From the NCBI GenBank assembly GCA_937893145.1, contig CALBJW010000018.1, forward strand, positions 1-25,200: a DNA stretch of 25,200 nt, given 5' to 3'. Source of the stretch: an uncultured Prevotellaceae bacterium (GTDB lineage: Bacteria; Bacteroidota; Bacteroidia; Bacteroidales; Bacteroidaceae). The notes under the pieces are model-generated. The model had not been told where the DNA came from, ran no database searches, and worked only from the letters and a program-made list of their open reading frames with translations. A program made the position numbers and the translations under genes. Shown piece by piece: positions 1-7,943 of this stretch (its first letter is position 1; every line of letters begins with the position of its first letter).

Positions 1-1
1 C

Positions 2-3000
2 CATGTTGAGGAATATAAGCGTCCTACATTCGACATTAAGTTTGACAAGGACAAGAATGAGGTAAAGTCTCAGCTTGGTGAGAAGGTAAACCTCATAGGT
101 GAAGCTATGGCATTCTCTGGTGCTCCTATCCAGGATGGTAAGGTTCACTACAAAGTGGAATGGTGCGAAGAAACTTATTTCTTCTGGAACAACACATGGC
201 AAACCCTTTATGAAGAGGATGCTCAGACAAGTGAAGACGGCACTATTCATCTTAATATCAACACCGAACTTCCAACAAGGGTTTATCATGAAGAGATAAA
301 GTTCCGCGTTAAGGTTGAGGTTACTGATGTAAATGGTGAGATGGAATGGACCGAGTATTCTTTCAAGGTGAAGAATCCTGACTACAAAAAGGACGAAAAA
401 CCAAAAGAAGAAGAGGAGGACGAACTGAAGGTTTCTACAGATGAAATCAGCGAGACTCAGGATGCACATATCACATTCAAGGCTAAGGAAAAGGACGCTC
501 TCGTGTTCTACTATATCATATCAAACAACAACATCGAGCAGACTGGCAGCAAGGTTCTCAATGGCAAAGAATTAGCATTTGATGTGAAGTACAAGAAGAC
601 ATGGGGAGATGGTGTTTATCTGCTGGTTTTCTATGTACGCAATGGACATGTATTCAATGAACACAAGGAAATAGTATACAAACGACCTGAGAAGAAACTC
701 AACATGTCATGGCACACTTTCCGTGACAATCTTCAGCCTGGGCAAAAGGAAGAATGGGTTCTCACCATCAAGGACCACAACAATAAGGTTGTTAGTGGAG
801 CAGAACTTCTTGCTGTGATGTATGATGCATCGCTTGATGCCATCTATCCTCACCAATGGGACATGAACATATTCTTCAACAGAAGAATCAAAAGTTTCTT
901 CACGAACATCACTTACGGCAATTATGGCATGAGTCATGAACTTTCTCCTTCTTGGGGAATATTTCCAGTCCCATCCCGTGAATATGACACTCTCATAAAT
1001 TTCGAACATCGAATGTTCTACAACTCTCGACTTAGTGGATTCGCTCCAATAAAAATAAGAGGATTAAACAGTGTCAAATCATCGGCAAGTGCAGCACCCA
1101 AAATGCAAGTGCAAGCAGAAAGCATGACATATATGGCGGAATCGGCAGACATGACTAATACTGCACAGCCAGCAGCAGGTAAAGCACCCGCAACCGACTT
1201 CATGCGTACCAATCTCTCGGAACTTGCATTCTTCTACCCTCACCTCACTACCGACAAGAATGGTGAGGCACATATCGCATTCACTCTGCCTGATTGTCTG
1301 ACAGAATGGAAGTTCATGGGTTTGGTTCATACTGAAAACATGGACTACGGAACAATTACAGCTAAGGCAACCGCAAAGAAGGATTTTATGGTTCAACCTA
1401 ACATGCCTCGTTTCCTCCGCACTGGTGATAAGGCTGTGATTGCTGCCAAGATTATAAATATGTGTGAGAAGGACGTGAATGGCAAGGCTACACTTCGCAT
1501 TCTCGATGCTGAAACCGAGAAGGAAGTGATGAGTAGCACTGTAAAGTTCAAGGCAGAAGCCGGCAAGACTATTCCTGTTTCGTTCGACATAGCAAGCAAC
1601 ATCGGCGATGGTGACTATATCTGTGAAATCATTGCTACTGATGGCACAACAAGTGATGGTGAGCGCAACCGCCTCCCTATCCTGTCCACAAAGGTAGATG
1701 TAGTGGAGAACATTCCTTTCTATCTTGATGGAGCAAGCACAAAGGACATTGATATCTCTGCCCTGTTCAAACAGAATAGCAGCACAGCAACAGACAAATA
1801 TATCACTGTAGGATACACTGACAACCCTGCTCTGCCTGTATTCCTGCAACTCCAGGCATTGAAGAATCCAGAACATGACAATGCTCCTTGTTACGCAACA
1901 GCCCTATATAGCAACCTCGTGCTTCTTGACATGAGTAAGGTTCTTGGAGACCGACTCAAAGACTTTAATGCTGAGGAATCGAAGAAGACAGCAGACAAAG
2001 CTATCGAGAAACTCAATAAACTACAGTTGAGCGATGGTTCTTGGTCATGGTTTGAAGGCATGAAGGGCAATTATTACATTACCCTTTCCGTAGCCGAGAA
2101 CATGGACCGACTCCTTTCTTACTTCAAGCGACACAACGCTTCTGCCCCTTCCGAAGTGGAGAAGATGCAGAAAAAAGCACTCAAATATCTTGACAAACAG
2201 GCATACGAGAGATACAATCAGCGCAAGAGACAAAAGAGTGTACTCTACCCTTACAACGAAGACCTTCGTTATCTTGCCATCGCTAACAACCCTAATTCTG
2301 AGATGGTGAACAAGTATCTTGATGAGTACACAAAGGAGTTCCGCAATCTCACCATCTACGGTCGAGCAAAGGGTGTTACTATATTGAAGAAATATGGCCG
2401 AGACACTCAGGCAAAGAAGTTCCTTGAATCGGTAAAACAATACTCTGTATTCAAAGAGGGATTCGGCAGACACTTTGCCACTGACCTTGCCTACTACTCA
2501 TGGATGGACTATCGCATACCAACTCAACTTGCAGCAATGCGAAGCATCACAGCATACGAAGACCTGAAGCCAGAGGAGAATCATCAGTATCTCATCGACA
2601 TGCAACTCTGGTTGCTCCGCCAGAAGCAAACTCAAGTTTGGGATAACCCAATGAATGCTATTGATGTGGCAGACTTCCTCCTCACTAACAGTCCAGAGGT
2701 TTCACTTCATGAAGTGACTGCGCCAAAGCTCATACTCGACGGCAAACACATTCTGCAAGATAGCATCTACGAAAGCAAGAAAGTTGATAACCTCAGAGTG
2801 ACAAAGACATCTCCTGGCATTTCTTGGGGACATGTTCGTGGCACATTCAAGGAAGAAGTAAGCAATCTGCAGTCGTACTCTTCAGGTGAACTCACTATCG
2901 AGCGCAAGATTATCCGTGAAGGTAACAAGGTCATCATACGCCACATCCTTCATGCAGACCGTGACATGGACTTCGTGAATGTAATGTCACAGCACGCTGC

Positions 3001-3250
3001 TTGCCTCGAACCAATGCGTTCCGTTAGTGGTTACCAGTGGATGGGAGGCAGAGGATGTTACCTTGAGGTACACGACTCATACACCAATATCTTCTTTGAC
3101 AAGTTCACTCGTGGCACAACAACCATCGACATGGAATACTACATTGCTCGTGAAGGCGACTACAAGACTGGTTACGCAAGCATCGAGTGTTCATACGCAC
3201 CTGAGTTTGGAGCCCATACAAAGGGTGAAGACATCAAGGTTGGCAAATAA
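2..3250 (+). CDS. Alpha-2-macroglobulin family protein, C-terminal part (5' end outside window)
   Basis: The frame is open from base 2 without a start, so the gene begins upstream; 1082 residues are visible. The first residues (VEEYKRPTFDIKF) resemble the stretch that follows MG-type beta-sandwich domains in Bacteroidales A2M proteins. A low-complexity Ala/Ser/Met-rich linker (about bases 1072-1195), possibly bait-like, precedes the conserved A2M block LTTDKNGEAHIAFTLPDCLTEWKF (family hallmark in shorter form: DKNGEA...TEWKF). An alpha/alpha-toroid thiolester-like domain and a C-terminal receptor-binding-like beta domain follow. I find no CxEQ thioester motif; the expected region reads NAPCYATALYS. 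Bacterial A2Ms are thought to trap or inhibit proteases in the periplasm or at the surface. Here covalent trapping looks unlikely, so a structural or non-covalent role is inferred. The family call is secure; the function is not. Confidence 0.88.
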   Translation, partial: HVEEYKRPTFDIKFDKDKNEVKSQLGEKVNLIGEAMAFSGAPIQDGKVHYKVEWCEETYFFWNNTWQTLYEEDAQTSEDGTIHLNINTELPTRVYHEEIKFRVKVEVTDVNGEMEWTEYSFKVKNPDYKKDEKPKEEEEDELKVSTDEISETQDAHITFKAKEKDALVFYYIISNNNIEQTGSKVLNGKELAFDVKYKKTWGDGVYLLVFYVRNGHVFNEHKEIVYKRPEKKLNMSWHTFRDNLQPGQKEEWVLTIKDHNNKVVSGAELLAVMYDASLDAIYPHQWDMNIFFNRRIKSFFTNITYGNYGMSHELSPSWGIFPVPSREYDTLINFEHRMFYNSRLSGFAPIKIRGLNSVKSSASAAPKMQVQAESMTYMAESADMTNTAQPAAGKAPATDFMRTNLSELAFFYPHLTTDKNGEAHIAFTLPDCLTEWKFMGLVHTENMDYGTITAKATAKKDFMVQPNMPRFLRTGDKAVIAAKIINMCEKDVNGKATLRILDAETEKEVMSSTVKFKAEAGKTIPVSFDIASNIGDGDYICEIIATDGTTSDGERNRLPILSTKVDVVENIPFYLDGASTKDIDISALFKQNSSTATDKYITVGYTDNPALPVFLQLQALKNPEHDNAPCYATALYSNLVLLDMSKVLGDRLKDFNAEESKKTADKAIEKLNKLQLSDGSWSWFEGMKGNYYITLSVAENMDRLLSYFKRHNASAPSEVEKMQKKALKYLDKQAYERYNQRKRQKSVLYPYNEDLRYLAIANNPNSEMVNKYLDEYTKEFRNLTIYGRAKGVTILKKYGRDTQAKKFLESVKQYSVFKEGFGRHFATDLAYYSWMDYRIPTQLAAMRSITAYEDLKPEENHQYLIDMQLWLLRQKQTQVWDNPMNAIDVADFLLTNSPEVSLHEVTAPKLILDGKHILQDSIYESKKVDNLRVTKTSPGISWGHVRGTFKEEVSNLQSYSSGELTIERKIIREGNKVIIRHILHADRDMDFVNVMSQHAACLEPMRSVSGYQWMGGRGCYLEVHDSYTNIFFDKFTRGTTTIDMEYYIAREGDYKTGYASIECSYAPEFGAHTKGEDIKVGK

Positions 3251-3262
3251 GTGGGTGTAAAT

Positions 3263-3293
3263 TTTGCCATGTAAAAATAATGTTGTTTCTTTG
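3263..3293 (+). promoter_or_regulatory. Possible Bacteroidetes-type promoter for the nucleotidyltransferase-PqqD pair
   Basis: TTTG at 3263-3266 is followed after 19 bases by TTTCTTTG at 3286-3293. This is one base off the TAnnTTTG -7 consensus. A transcript would start about 15 bases before the ATG at 3314. The imperfect -7 box keeps confidence moderate. Confidence 0.4.
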
Positions 3294-3313
3294 CATAAAA
3301 TTAATGAAACAAT

Positions 3314-4408
3314 ATGGCTGAGGCAATAATAAACAACCCATCGTACAAAACTTTCTTTCAACTCATACGATTTGCTTTGGGCACTGATACTCAGTTGCCC
3401 CAAAGCATTTCTGCTACAGAGTGGAAAGAACTGTACAATCTTGGTGTGCAGCAATCACTCATCGGAGTTCTTTTCGAAGGCATAAAACGACTGCCAGAAG
3501 AGTTGCTTCCAGATGAAGCAATGCTGATGCAGTGGTATGGTGATGCGGAATACATTGCTGAGGTGAGCGACAAGGCAGAAAAGGCATCACAGATGTGGAC
3601 CATAAAGTATGAAGATGAAGGTTTCAGAACATGCATCTTGAAAGGTCAGGGTAATGCTGCCATGTACGATGAACCCAAGAACAGAACTGCTGGCGACATC
3701 GACATCTATGTTTTTGGAGGACAAGAGAAGGTACTGGAACAAACAAAGAAGATGGGATTTACAGGCGATGCCTGTTATCATCACATACATCTCGACCTTC
3801 CTGAAGATGCAGTTCCTGTCGAGGTGCACTATCGTGCTTCGTATGGTGGATTGATGGATAAGTACAATAAGCGAATAGAGTTGTGGCTTGACAAGGAGAT
3901 ACAACACACCACCCCTCACAATGGTTACAGCATTCCTTCCATCAAGTTCAACAAGATAATGCAACTTGCCCACATGCAACATCACTTCGCCTTTGATGGC
4001 ATGTCACTCCGACAACTGATGGACTACTATTATGTACTGAGCAAGGAGAAGGATTGTGATATGACAGATGAACTGAAGCATTTGGGCTTGTCGTTTTTTG
4101 CAGAAGGCATCATGTACATCATGCAACAGATTTTCCATCTGGACAAAAGTCACTTCATCATTGCTCCAGAAAGAAGAAGAGGTGAGATAATCTTGGCAAA
4201 TGTCATGGAAGGTGGTCGTTTCGGATTCTACCGAAAAGATAAGTATGGCGACATGAACTTTATCACACGAAACATTCACCACACCGCCGACTTGATATAC
4301 TTCTGCTACCTCTTCCCTAACCAGTACTATAAGATGCTCATAAGATACACAAAACGATTTGTTTATAAAAGGATTCTTGGTAAAGAATACGAAGAAGAAG
4401 ATTTGTAA
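3314..4408 (+). CDS. Nucleotidyltransferase family protein (NTP_transf_5-like)
   Basis: This is a 364-residue protein. It has a helical N-terminal region, then KGQGNAAMYDEP (from about residue 110), RTAGDIDIYV with the acidic pair D128/D130, and PVEVHYR about 45 residues later. That is the metal-binding layout of the uncharacterised nucleotidyltransferase family PF14907. The later HHFAFDGMSLRQLMDYYYVL segment also fits this family, whose C-terminal half is helical. The substrate is unknown. Related enzymes occur beside PqqD-like or RRE proteins in lasso-peptide and other RiPP clusters, and the next gene here is PqqD-like. The two reading frames are 4 bp apart, so they are almost surely one operon. 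No precursor peptide, radical SAM enzyme or peptidase lies in the window, so a RiPP role is only a possibility. Confidence 0.82.
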   Translation: MAEAIINNPSYKTFFQLIRFALGTDTQLPQSISATEWKELYNLGVQQSLIGVLFEGIKRLPEELLPDEAMLMQWYGDAEYIAEVSDKAEKASQMWTIKYEDEGFRTCILKGQGNAAMYDEPKNRTAGDIDIYVFGGQEKVLEQTKKMGFTGDACYHHIHLDLPEDAVPVEVHYRASYGGLMDKYNKRIELWLDKEIQHTTPHNGYSIPSIKFNKIMQLAHMQHHFAFDGMSLRQLMDYYYVLSKEKDCDMTDELKHLGLSFFAEGIMYIMQQIFHLDKSHFIIAPERRRGEIILANVMEGGRFGFYRKDKYGDMNFITRNIHHTADLIYFCYLFPNQYYKMLIRYTKRFVYKRILGKEYEEEDL

Positions 4409-4412
4409 GATT

Positions 4413-4670
4413 ATGAAACTTAAAGAAGGATATATACTCGATTCATTTTGTCGTCGTTACGTTCTCAAAAGCAAAGACGACCCATCAACCGTTATCAAGT
4501 TCAACGAAACAGCCGCTTTCCTATGGCAGAAAGCGACAGAAAAGGGCGACTTCAACGAAGACGACCTTTACGAAGCACTCTCTGCTGAATATGAAGTAGA
4601 GGAGACTGTTGCTCGTGATGCTATCAATCAAACCATTCAAGGTTGGACCCAACTCGGCCTCCTGGAATAA
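4413..4670 (+). CDS. PqqD family small protein
   Basis: This 85-residue protein starts MKLKEGYILDSFCRRYVLKS. The ATG at 4413 is preferred over the longer frame from 4359, because that frame would overlap the preceding gene by 50 bp and adds Lys-rich residues outside the fold. The pattern of an N-terminal beta hairpin, the FNETAAFLWQ helix, then ALSAEYEV and a C-terminal helix WTQLGLLE matches PqqD (PF05402), the RiPP-recognition winged-helix fold. In classical systems PqqD binds the leader of a precursor peptide and presents it to a modifying enzyme. Its only neighbour here is the nucleotidyltransferase, 4 bp upstream. It may bind a peptide or a partner protein; the partner is not visible. 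Confidence 0.8.
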   Translation: MKLKEGYILDSFCRRYVLKSKDDPSTVIKFNETAAFLWQKATEKGDFNEDDLYEALSAEYEVEETVARDAINQTIQGWTQLGLLE

Positions 4671-4722
4671 CTCCTAAACTCTAAGCTCTACTCCCTCAAC
4701 TCTATCCCTTCATCCACAAACA
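4671..4722. repeat. Degenerate CTCTA-type short repeat in a convergent gap
   Basis: The 52-bp gap between the PqqD-like gene and aat contains successive CTCCTAAA, CTCTAAG, CTCTACT and CTCAACTCTAT words. Read on the minus strand this is a G/A-rich array of about 7-bp units (AGAGTTTAG, GAGTTGAG). It resembles the arrays at 7012-7092 and 18081-18112. No hairpin followed by a U-tract is seen. Confidence 0.4.
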
Positions 4723-5364
4723 TTACTCCATCCTCACATATTTCATATATTCCTCATACGAAATATATTCTCCCCCCATTGTCTTGAGGTGAGGAGTCTC
4801 GAACTGACAGTCAATCATCAGTCCTCCCACATCCTTCAGACGATAAGCAAGGAAGATGAGAGCGAGTTTTGAGGCTGATGGAACAAGCGAGAACATGCTC
4901 TCGCCGAAGAAGCACTTGCCAATAACCACACCATATAGTCCACCAACAAGGCGTTCCTCTTCCCAAACCTCAACACTTGCCGCAAAACCCTGCTCATAGA
5001 GTTTGGTGTATGCTTCTATGATTTGAGGTCCAAGCCAAGCGCCCTCCATGTCTTCACGCAACTTACCACTGTTACGGATAACATCATCAAAAGCCCTATT
5101 GATACTCATGGTGTATTTGCCCTTATTGATAAGGGTACGCATCGAGTGGCTGACATGAATCTTATCAGGGAAAATAACAAATCGCTGCATTGGACACCAC
5201 CACTGTATCACTTCGCTTCTGAAGGCATACCAAGGGAATATGCCATTGCTGTATGCTAACAGAAGACGGTCCACACTAAGGTCGCCTCCCACAGCAAGCA
5301 ATCCATCCTCTTCTCCAAGATGTGGGTCCGGAAAAGCTATCTTTTTTGAAAGTTGAAATATCAT
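4723..5364 (-). CDS. aat: Leucyl/phenylalanyl-tRNA-protein transferase
   Basis: The product transfers Leu or Phe from aminoacyl-tRNA to the N-terminal Arg/Lys of proteins, creating an N-degron for ClpAP; it is cytosolic. Translation from the ATG at 5364 gives 213 residues, starting MIFQLSKKIAFPDPHLGEEDGLLAVGGDLS. This is the canonical N-terminus of the family. An upstream in-frame ATG at 5388 would add only MHCKKKPF and lies at the likely transcription start, so it is rejected. Family motifs present are SNGIFPWY, WWCPMQRFVIF, SVEVWEEERLVGGLYGV, GESMFS and DCQFETPHLKTMGG. Length is typical. It has its own promoter, divergent from the downstream (+) synthase gene. Confidence 0.95.
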   Translation of the reverse strand: MIFQLSKKIAFPDPHLGEEDGLLAVGGDLSVDRLLLAYSNGIFPWYAFRSEVIQWWCPMQRFVIFPDKIHVSHSMRTLINKGKYTMSINRAFDDVIRNSGKLREDMEGAWLGPQIIEAYTKLYEQGFAASVEVWEEERLVGGLYGVVIGKCFFGESMFSLVPSASKLALIFLAYRLKDVGGLMIDCQFETPHLKTMGGEYISYEEYMKYVRME

Positions 5365-5385
5365 AAACGGTTTCTTTTTGCAATG

Positions 5386-5416
5386 CAAAGATACTATTTT
5401 TCATTCATTTTGCAAA
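5386..5416 (-). promoter_or_regulatory. Bacteroidetes-type promoter for aat
   Basis: On the minus strand TTTG (5416-5413), a 19-base spacer and TATCTTTG (5393-5386) match TTTG-N19-TAnnTTTG exactly. The predicted transcription start is a few bases downstream, near 5380. This leaves a leader of about 15 bases before the ATG at 5364 and supports that start over the one at 5388. Confidence 0.72.
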
Positions 5417-5455
5417 TTCTTATTTCTTAATTCTCTATTCTTAATTAAAAAGTAT

Positions 5456-5463
5456 TACCTTTG
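5456..5463 (+). promoter_or_regulatory. -7 box of the promoter for the synthase gene
   Basis: TACCTTTG matches the Bacteroidetes -7 consensus TAnnTTTG, 21 bases before the ATG at 5485. No good TTTG lies at the -33 position, only AT-rich DNA. It makes the TTG at 5461 an unlikely start, because that codon is inside the box. Confidence 0.5.
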
Positions 5464-5484
5464 CAGCTCATTACGCTTAGAAAC

Positions 5485-7008
5485 ATGAACAACAGATATA
5501 TAGAAATAATGGACACGACACTCCGTGATGGTGAACAGACCAACGGAGTTTCTTTCGTTCCTCACGAAAAACTGCTTGTTGCCCGCATGCTTCTTCAGGA
5601 AATCAATGTGGACCGCATTGAGGTGGCAAGTGCAAGGGTAAGTGATGGAGAGAAGGATGCTGTCAAGATGATTTGCCGTTGGGCTCGACAAGCAGGAAAA
5701 CTTGATGCTGTCGAGGTTCTCGGTTTTGTTGATGGAAAGACATCACTCGACTGGATAAACGATACTGGTTGCCGAAACATCAACCTTCTCTGCAAAGGTA
5801 GTGAGAAGCACTGCAAGTACCAGTTGAAGAAGACACTTGAAGAACATGTCTCAGACATCAAGAATAGCATTGAATATGCCACCCAACTTGGCATTTCAGT
5901 TAATGTATATCTTGAGGACTGGTCCAACGGTATGAAGGACAGTCCTGAATATGTATTTGCCTTTATTGATGCCTTGAAGGACACAGGCATCAAGCGATAC
6001 ATGCTTCCTGACACTCTTGGTGTGCTTAATCCTATACAGACAGGTGAGTATATCCGTGAGATGGTGAAGCGTTATCCTGACCTTCACTTCGACTTCCACG
6101 CTCATAATGACTACGACCTTGCAACAAGCAATGCTCTTGCTGCTGTTGCTGAGGGTTGCCGTGGTCTTCACACTGCAGTAAATGGTCTTGGCGAACGTGC
6201 AGGAAATGCTCCTTTGAGCAGTATTCAAGCTATTCTTCACGACCACTTCCATGCTACTACAAGCATCAAGGAAGACAAGTTGAACGAGGTGAGCCGACTT
6301 GTGGAGAACCTCTCAGGTATTGCTGTTCCACCAAACAAACCTATCATTGGTGAGAATGTCTTCACTCAGGTGGCAGGTGTTCATGCTGATGGTGACAACA
6401 AGCATAGCCTCTACTGCAACGACCTCATTCCTGAGCGTTTTGGTAGAAAACGTGAATATGCTCTTGGCAAGAATTCGGGAAAGGCTAATATCCTCAAGAA
6501 CCTTGAGGAGTTAGGTCTTGAGCTCACACCAGAACAGACTCGCCGAGTAACAAATAGAATCATTGAACTCGGCGACAAGAAACAGATCGTAACACAGGAG
6601 GACCTTCCATACATCGTGAGTGATGTATTGAAGCATACTGCTCCTGATGATAAGGTGAAGTTGGTGAGTTACATGGTAACAACCGCCTACGGCTTGAAAC
6701 CAATGGCTTCGGTAAAGCTGCAGGTTGGTAATGACATCTTTGAAGAAAGTGCGATGGGCGATGGTATGTATGATGCTTTTGTACGTGCAGTTCGCCATAT
6801 CTACCGCGACAAACTACAGCGTAAGTTCCCTTGGCTCACAAACTACCAGGTTAGCATTCCACCAGGTGGTCGCACTGATGCCCTTGTACAGACCACAATC
6901 TCTTGGACATGGAACGACAAGATGTACCGCACTCGTGCTCTTGATGCCGACCAGACAGAAGCTGCAATCAAGGCAACGATTAAGATGCTTAATCTGATTG
7001 AAGGATAG
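5485..7008 (+). CDS. 2-isopropylmalate / citramalate synthase family enzyme
   Basis: This 507-residue enzyme of the DRE-TIM metallolyase superfamily condenses acetyl-CoA with a 2-oxo acid. MNNRYIEIMDTTLRDGEQ at the N-terminus carries the R14-D15 metal/active-site motif. HAHNDYDL has the metal ligands H205 and H207, followed by NGLGERAGNAPLSS. The C-terminal 120 or so residues fit the LeuA allosteric dimer domain, which mediates feedback inhibition by Leu or Ile. Bacteroidales often carry two such paralogues: LeuA proper, and a second of this type with the DTTLRDGEQT-GVSF start, for which citramalate synthase activity is possible. No leuB, leuC or leuD is adjacent. Substrate choice (2-oxoisovalerate or pyruvate) cannot be read from sequence alone, so no gene symbol is given. 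Confidence 0.88.
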   Translation: MNNRYIEIMDTTLRDGEQTNGVSFVPHEKLLVARMLLQEINVDRIEVASARVSDGEKDAVKMICRWARQAGKLDAVEVLGFVDGKTSLDWINDTGCRNINLLCKGSEKHCKYQLKKTLEEHVSDIKNSIEYATQLGISVNVYLEDWSNGMKDSPEYVFAFIDALKDTGIKRYMLPDTLGVLNPIQTGEYIREMVKRYPDLHFDFHAHNDYDLATSNALAAVAEGCRGLHTAVNGLGERAGNAPLSSIQAILHDHFHATTSIKEDKLNEVSRLVENLSGIAVPPNKPIIGENVFTQVAGVHADGDNKHSLYCNDLIPERFGRKREYALGKNSGKANILKNLEELGLELTPEQTRRVTNRIIELGDKKQIVTQEDLPYIVSDVLKHTAPDDKVKLVSYMVTTAYGLKPMASVKLQVGNDIFEESAMGDGMYDAFVRAVRHIYRDKLQRKFPWLTNYQVSIPPGGRTDALVQTTISWTWNDKMYRTRALDADQTEAAIKATIKMLNLIEG

Positions 7009-7011
7009 AGT

Positions 7012-7092
7012 TGAAAGTTGAGAGGTTATGGCTACAGGTTAAAGGTTAGAGGTAAAAGGTTAGAGGTTAGAGAATAGTGGTTAGAAATTAGA
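7012..7092. repeat. Degenerate AGGTTA/AGAGGT short tandem repeat
   Basis: The gap between the convergent synthase and amidase genes is filled by about ten imperfect 7-8-bp units of the form AGAGGTTA, AAAGGTTA, AGAGGTAA and GTGGTTAG. All G-rich units are on the plus strand. There is no hairpin of terminator type. It resembles telomere-like intergenic arrays seen in Bacteroidales and the related runs at 4671-4722 and 18081-18112. Confidence 0.6.
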
Positions 7093-7094
7093 AT

Positions 7095-7850
7095 CTATTG
7101 ATATTCTTCCTTAACATCAAAACTTGGACATTCCTTTATCCATTCACTTGGTGAGATGACACCATCATGGTTTATGTCTCTGCTAAAATCACGATGTCCA
7201 CAAACCTCGATTCCAGGATATATGGCTTTGAGATGAGCAATAAGCTCTCTCAAAGCCATTTTTTGTGCTTTAGTACGAGTATCACAAGCTACATAAGGAA
7301 CACCATAAATAGCAGTGGCATTGATATTCGTACTATCTATCATATAGTGAAAACTCTTATACTTCATGCCCTTCAACTCCTCTGGCACAACGATGGATTC
7401 CATTCCTATCACTTGTTCGGCACGGCGCAGTCCACCCTCGTAGCAGATACCGATGGTCGTTTCGTTATGTCCATAGACATGAGCACCACGTTCCTTGAGG
7501 TCTCTACCACGATGAATGACACCATCACGACTCACATAGTAATGATAGCCAATGTTCTTCCATCCCTTGCACCTATGCTGTTTGATGATAGAATCGACAG
7601 GCATAGAATAGTCATCTCCTGATGCAGAGCAATGAATGACAATGCAGTCGATAGGACGTTCTGACTGGCGAAGTTGAAGTGCCTCATCATCTACCTCGAT
7701 GAAAGGTTCCGGCTCCTCAACCACAGCCACTGAATCGCTTATTCCTATCATGTCCCCTATCGCTGTTCGATATTCCTTCAGACACATCCACATCACTACC
7801 AGCAAAGCGAGAAGGAGACATACCAATATGACTATTCTACTTTTATTCAT
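7095..7850 (-). CDS. Membrane-anchored N-acetylmuramoyl-L-alanine amidase (amidase_2/PGRP type)
   Basis: This 251-residue zinc amidase would cleave the MurNAc-L-Ala bond of peptidoglycan. An uncleaved N-terminal membrane helix (residues 6-24, IVILVCLLLALLVVMWMCL) probably anchors it in the inner membrane facing the periplasm, followed by a linker of about 40 residues. Catalytic residues by comparison with T7 lysozyme: zinc ligands H73 (IVIHCSAS), H219 (CGHRDFS) and C241 (KECPSF), Tyr Y102 (IGYHYYVSRDG) and Lys K239. Between the second His and the Cys, residues 225-236 read DINHDGVISPSE, a canonical EF-hand-like loop spacing. It begins 24 bp after the original end of the GH9 gene, so co-transcription is likely. 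Many Bacteroidales amidases of this type are small, soluble and phage-like; the anchor sets this one apart. Confidence 0.9.
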   Translation of the reverse strand: MNKSRIVILVCLLLALLVVMWMCLKEYRTAIGDMIGISDSVAVVEEPEPFIEVDDEALQLRQSERPIDCIVIHCSASGDDYSMPVDSIIKQHRCKGWKNIGYHYYVSRDGVIHRGRDLKERGAHVYGHNETTIGICYEGGLRRAEQVIGMESIVVPEELKGMKYKSFHYMIDSTNINATAIYGVPYVACDTRTKAQKMALRELIAHLKAIYPGIEVCGHRDFSRDINHDGVISPSEWIKECPSFDVKEEYQ

Positions 7851-7874
7851 ATAAGTTAGTTGTGCAAAACTATA

Positions 7875-7943
7875 TTATTTCTTTATCTGGTTCTTGAATG
7901 CAGAACCGAAGATGATGTACTGAGTGTTGCCAGCAATAGTTCC
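7875..7943 (-). pseudogene. Detached C-terminal tail of the GH9 glucanase (after an in-frame TAA)
   Basis: Directly after the TAA at 7946-7944 the same frame continues GTIAGNTQYIIFGSAFKNQIKK and ends with TAA at 7877-7875, 22 codons later. With Glu at the stop position, WGQN-E-GTIAGNT fits the second GH9 active-site signature as I recall it (PROSITE PS00698): aromatic-x-D-x4-aromatic-x3-E-x-[STA]-x3-N-[STA]. The tail has no start of its own and is translated only by read-through. Confidence 0.8.

Noticed and set aside
1079..1876. 265-codon minus-strand open frame inside the A2M gene
   Set aside because: It is antisense to a clear conserved protein, and is Cys-rich with no recognisable domain; a codon-usage shadow.
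3241..3269. Terminator after the A2M gene (TGGCAAA ... TTTTGCCA)
   Set aside because: A 7-bp stem can form, but there is no T-run after it and the stem overlaps the likely promoter of the next gene.
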